Part shown: in pieces, positions 7,458 to 9,375 of the stretch
How positions within the stretch are numbered: position 1 is the first letter of the stretch
How the letters are laid out: each line of letters begins with the position of its first letter
DNA from: Gemmatimonadota bacterium
Lineage (GTDB): Bacteria; Gemmatimonadota; Gemmatimonadetes; Gemmatimonadales; GWC2-71-9
Reading direction: 5' to 3'
Assembly (NCBI GenBank): GCA_003221085.1
Contig: QHUD01000058.1
Location: 1 to 9,375 of the forward strand
Length of the DNA: 9,375 nt
Notes under the pieces: generated by a model
What the model was told of the DNA's origin: nothing
The model's input: the letters and a program-made list of their open reading frames with translations, nothing else
Database searches by the model: none
Position numbers and translations under genes: made by a program

Positions 7458-7512
7458 CCGTAATCCGTCTTCCGTCATCCGTTGCTACGGAAAACGGACG
7501 ACGGACGACGAG
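7458..7512. repeat. Inverted heptamer repeat after rpsI (CCGTCAT / ACGGACG type)
   Basis: It starts at the first base after the rpsI stop. The left side is a run of 7-mers: CCGTAAT, CCGTCTT, CCGTCAT, CCGTTGC (7458-7485). The right side 7493-7510 is built from an ACGGACG-type 7-mer. Positions 7466-7483 pair with 7493-7510 at 16 of 18 positions around a 9-nt loop. An alternative small hairpin pairs CCGT 7479-7482 with ACGG 7487-7490. No T tract follows. It probably marks the rpsI/rpsB boundary as an attenuator or 3'-end stabiliser. Confidence 0.8.
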
Positions 7513-7602
7513 ACCTCACGTCGCCCGATCCCCTGCCGGGTCCCTACGGGGTGGCAGCGGAGATGACGGCGGCGGCGGATCAAAACCCACGAAAGGGAGT
7601 GC
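7513..7602 (+). promoter_or_regulatory. rpsB leader with hairpin and Shine-Dalgarno
   Basis: This 90-nt stretch lies between the heptamer repeat and the rpsB ATG. CTGCC (7533-7537) pairs with GGCAG (7553-7557), and inside it CCC (7542-7544) pairs with GGG (7548-7550) around TAC. A Shine-Dalgarno-like AAGGGAG (7593-7599) precedes the ATG. I see no convincing -35/-10 pair, so rpsB may be read from the rplM promoter. In E. coli S2 represses rpsB-tsf through the rpsB leader, so this hairpin is a candidate site for similar control, by inference only. Confidence 0.4.
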
Positions 7603-8505
7603 ATGGCGCAGCCTCAGTTGCAGGACCTGCTGGAAGCGGGCGTCCATTTCGGCCACCAGACGCGCCGCTGGAATCCCAAGATGCGCCGGTTCATTTTCGC
7701 CGAGCGGTCGGGGATTTACATCATCGATCTCCAGAAGACGCTGCGGCAGATTCAGGAAGCGCAGGAGCTGCTGCGCGGCGTCGTGCTGAAGGGTGAAAAC
7801 GTCCTGTTCGTCTGCACCAAGAAACAGCTGAAGAACATCTTGCAGGCGGAGGCGCAGCGCTGCGGCGCCTTCTACGTGACCGAGCGCTGGCTGGGCGGCA
7901 CGCTCACCAACTTCCAGACGATCAAGAAGCAGATCAAGCGGCTGAAGGAGCTGGAGCAGGGCACCGCCGAAGGCGAGTTCGAGAACTACACCAAGAAGGA
8001 GCAGCTGCTGTTCGACCGCGAGCGCGTCAAGCTCGACAAGTACCTATCGGGCATCAAGAACATGAGCCGGCTGCCGGGGGCGCTGTTCGTAGTGGATTCG
8101 AAGAAGGAGCGCATCGCGGTCGCCGAGGCGAACAAGCTGGGCATTCCGGTGGTCGCCATCGTGGACACGAACGCCGACCCGGAGCTGATCACCGTGCCGA
8201 TCCCCGGCAACGACGACGCGATCCGCGCGGTTTCGCTCATCACGGCGGCCATCTCGGACGTGATCTCGGAAGCGCGGCACCAGATGCCGCTGCGCGAGGC
8301 GGCCGAGGAAGGCGAAGGGGTGACGTACTCGACCGAGACCGGGGTCGAGGCGGAGGCGGAGGGGGACAAGAAGAAGAAGCCGGCGCGACGCAAGCGGCGG
8401 CCCAAGCCGGAAGCCATCGCCGCGCGGCTCAAGACGGACGAGGCGCCGGCCCCCGCGGCCCCCGCCCCGGCGGAATCGAGCGGTGGAGGCGAAGGCGAAG
8501 GCTGA
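7603..8505 (+). CDS. rpsB: 30S ribosomal protein S2
   Basis: The 300-residue product begins MAQPQLQDLLEAGVHFGHQT RRWNPKM, the standard S2 N-terminus. It continues with FVCTKKQLKNILQAEAQRCG, YVTERWLGGTLTNFQTIKKQ, the coiled-coil region rich in KKEQLLFDRERVKLDK, LPGALFVVDSKKERIAVAEA, and NKLGIPVVAIVDTNADPELI with IPGNDDAIRAV. S2 is a late-assembling 30S protein that helps hold S1 on the ribosome. The core ends near residue 232. It is followed by about 65 extra residues: an acidic part, a lysine/arginine-rich block (KKKKPARRKRRPKPEA) and an Ala/Pro/Gly/Glu-rich end. Such tails vary between phyla. The order rpsB-tsf-pyrH is widely conserved. A Shine-Dalgarno-like AAGGGAG lies just upstream, and a strong hairpin with TTTT follows the gene. 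Confidence 0.97.
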   Translation: MAQPQLQDLLEAGVHFGHQTRRWNPKMRRFIFAERSGIYIIDLQKTLRQIQEAQELLRGVVLKGENVLFVCTKKQLKNILQAEAQRCGAFYVTERWLGGTLTNFQTIKKQIKRLKELEQGTAEGEFENYTKKEQLLFDRERVKLDKYLSGIKNMSRLPGALFVVDSKKERIAVAEANKLGIPVVAIVDTNADPELITVPIPGNDDAIRAVSLITAAISDVISEARHQMPLREAAEEGEGVTYSTETGVEAEAEGDKKKKPARRKRRPKPEAIAARLKTDEAPAPAAPAPAESSGGGEGEG

Positions 8506-8540
8506 GCACGCCGGACGTCACGTTCCGGTGGACAACCGAC

Positions 8541-8579
8541 CGCCGCCCTCCGAGCCCAACGGCGCGAGGGCGGCGTTTT
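8541..8579 (+). terminator. Rho-independent-type terminator/attenuator between rpsB and tsf
   Basis: CGCCGCCCTC (8541-8550) pairs perfectly with GAGGGCGGCG (8566-8575) around a 15-nt loop, followed by TTTT (8576-8579). The 10-bp GC-rich stem with a T run fits an intrinsic terminator. The T run is short, so partial read-through into tsf is likely, which would set the S2 to EF-Ts ratio. Confidence 0.75.
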
Positions 8580-8582
8580 CAT

Positions 8583-8598
8583 GAGGAGGAGGAGGAGG
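8583..8598 (+). promoter_or_regulatory. Expanded Shine-Dalgarno (GAG/GGA triplet run) of tsf
   Basis: Five consecutive GAG triplets and a final G (8583-8598) lie immediately before the GTG start at 8600. The run contains several overlapping AGGAGG sites, so anti-SD pairing is possible in several registers. It lies 3 nt after the terminator's T run and fixes GTG 8600 as the tsf start rather than the out-of-frame ATG at 8581. Confidence 0.8.
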
Positions 8599-8599
8599 C

Positions 8600-9208
8600 G
8601 TGTCGATCGTGAAAGAGATTCCGGCGAAGCTGGTGGCGGCGCTGCGCGCCCGGACCGGCGCCGGCATGATGGATTGCAAGAAGGCGCTGGAGGAGACGGC
8701 CGGCGACCTGGAGAAGGCCGTGGACGTGCTGCGGACCAAGGGCGCGGCCAAGGCCGATAAGCGGGCCGACCGCGAGGCGTCCGAGGGTCTCATCGGCCAC
8801 TACGTGCACCACGACGGCAAGATCGGCGTGCTGGTGGAGCTCAACTGCGAAACCGATTTCGTGGCCCGCACCGACGACTTCAAGGCGCTGGCGCGCGACC
8901 TCGCCGTGCACATCGCGGCGACCAATCCGCTCGCGGTGCGGATCGAGGACCTGCCGGCGGAAACCGTCGCGCGGGAGCGGCAGGTGTACGAGTCCCAGGT
9001 CGCCGAGCAGAAAAAGCCCGAGAACATCCGTGCCAAGATCGTCGACGGCATGATGAAGAAGTTCTACGAGGAGAATGTCCTGCTGGAGCAGAAGTTCGTG
9101 AAGGACGACCAGCGGACGGTGGGCGAGCTGGTCAAAGCGCTGGCCGCCAAGACCGGCGAAAAGATCGAGGTGCGGCGGTTCGCGCGGTTGCGGGTCGGGG
9201 AAGGCTGA
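8600..9208 (+). CDS. tsf: Elongation factor Ts (short form)
   Basis: EF-Ts is the nucleotide-exchange factor that recycles EF-Tu from GDP to GTP. The 202-residue product starts at GTG 8600 behind an exceptionally strong Shine-Dalgarno. Its N-terminal UBA-like domain includes LVAALRARTGAGMMDCKKAL EETAGDLEKAVDVLR. The EF-Tu-contacting signature TDFV is at residues 85-88 (NCETDFVARTDDF). The C-terminal region includes KIVDGMMKKFYEENVLLEQK FVKD and ends KIEVRRFARLRVGEG. It is about 80 residues shorter than E. coli EF-Ts and close to the Thermus-type short form, which lacks the second core subdomain repeat. That is normal for many phyla and not a truncation. The stop TGA abuts the pyrH GTG without a gap, so the two are probably co-translated. 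Confidence 0.96.
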   Translation: MSIVKEIPAKLVAALRARTGAGMMDCKKALEETAGDLEKAVDVLRTKGAAKADKRADREASEGLIGHYVHHDGKIGVLVELNCETDFVARTDDFKALARDLAVHIAATNPLAVRIEDLPAETVARERQVYESQVAEQKKPENIRAKIVDGMMKKFYEENVLLEQKFVKDDQRTVGELVKALAAKTGEKIEVRRFARLRVGEG

Positions 9209-9375
9209 GTGGCGCTCGCGTATCCGCGCGCCCTGCTCAAGATCTCGGGTGAGGCGTTCGCCGGACCGCGCGGCGCGGGCGGGGGCATCGACTTTTCCTT
9301 CATCGATCATCTCGGGGACGAGCTCAAGCACGTCGCCCAAGGCGGCGTGCAGCTGGGCCTGGTGGTGGGCGGGGG
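9209..9375 (+). CDS. pyrH: UMP kinase, N-terminal part (runs off window)
   Basis: Frame 2 reads on from a GTG directly after the tsf TGA and stays open to the window end, giving about 55 residues. The start MALAYPRALLKISGEAFAGP matches the PyrH N-terminus (family: RxLLKLSGEAL). GGIDFSFIDHLGDELK and VQLGLVVGGG follow, matching the family's nucleotide-binding VGVVIGGGN region. UMP kinase phosphorylates UMP to UDP in pyrimidine synthesis and belongs to the amino-acid kinase fold. The rpsB-tsf-pyrH order, usually continuing to frr, supports the call. The ATG/GTG choice is limited; no closer alternative start keeps the LLKISGEA motif with a sensible N-terminus. The remaining roughly three quarters of the gene lies beyond the window. 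Confidence 0.9.
   Translation, partial: MALAYPRALLKISGEAFAGPRGAGGGIDFSFIDHLGDELKHVAQGGVQLGLVVGG

Noticed and set aside
8581..8599. ATG at 8581 as the tsf start
   Set aside because: It is out of frame with EF-Ts; translation would give a poly-Arg leader and unrelated sequence. GTG 8600 follows the Shine-Dalgarno run and gives the standard N-terminus.

Overview
The window is GC-rich (roughly two thirds G+C), densely packed bacterial chromosome with every supported gene on the + strand. The gene set and order, the short EF-Ts and the heptamer/octamer intergenic repeats suggest a GC-rich environmental bacterium. Gemmatimonadota-like is my best guess, from memory and not proven here. Single-copy housekeeping genes (rplM, rpsI, rpsB, tsf, pyrH) show this is core chromosome, not a plasmid or phage.

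Layout. Bases 1-594 are the 3' end of rpsA (ribosomal protein S1). A large nested inverted repeat/terminator follows at 585-703. Bases 710-6542 hold an acyl-CoA (probably propionyl-CoA) carboxylase cluster: a carboxyltransferase beta-subunit gene broken by a frameshift with a small deletion near 1433-1449; an overlapping gene for an exported-looking hypothetical protein (2171-3121); biotin carboxylase (3132-4661); an RlmD/RumA-type rRNA methyltransferase whose catalytic cysteine position reads serine (4658-5902); and a biotin carboxyl carrier protein (6027-6542). A near-consensus sigma70-type promoter at 6539-6567 then starts rplM-rpsI (6610-7457). After another inverted heptamer repeat and a structured leader come rpsB (7603-8505), a hairpin terminator/attenuator, tsf (8600-9208) and the start of pyrH (9209 to the window edge).

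How the genes work together. Carboxyltransferase, biotin carboxylase and biotin carrier supply the three parts of a biotin-dependent acyl-CoA carboxylase. The methyltransferase gene sits between the two halves that are one fused alpha subunit in many relatives. Downstream genes make 50S protein L13, 30S proteins S9 and S2, elongation factor Ts and UMP kinase, a common translation/nucleotide neighbourhood.

The most unusual signal is non-coding. Three separate intergenic spaces (after rpsA, after the methyltransferase gene and after rpsI) each hold an inverted pair of short-period tandem repeats: octamers in the first, heptamers in the other two. The sequences differ but the hairpin design is the same. 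The other points for follow-up are the serine at the methyltransferase nucleophile position, the broken carboxyltransferase gene, and the hypothetical protein with a motif resembling the soluble part of DUF2723 membrane proteins.
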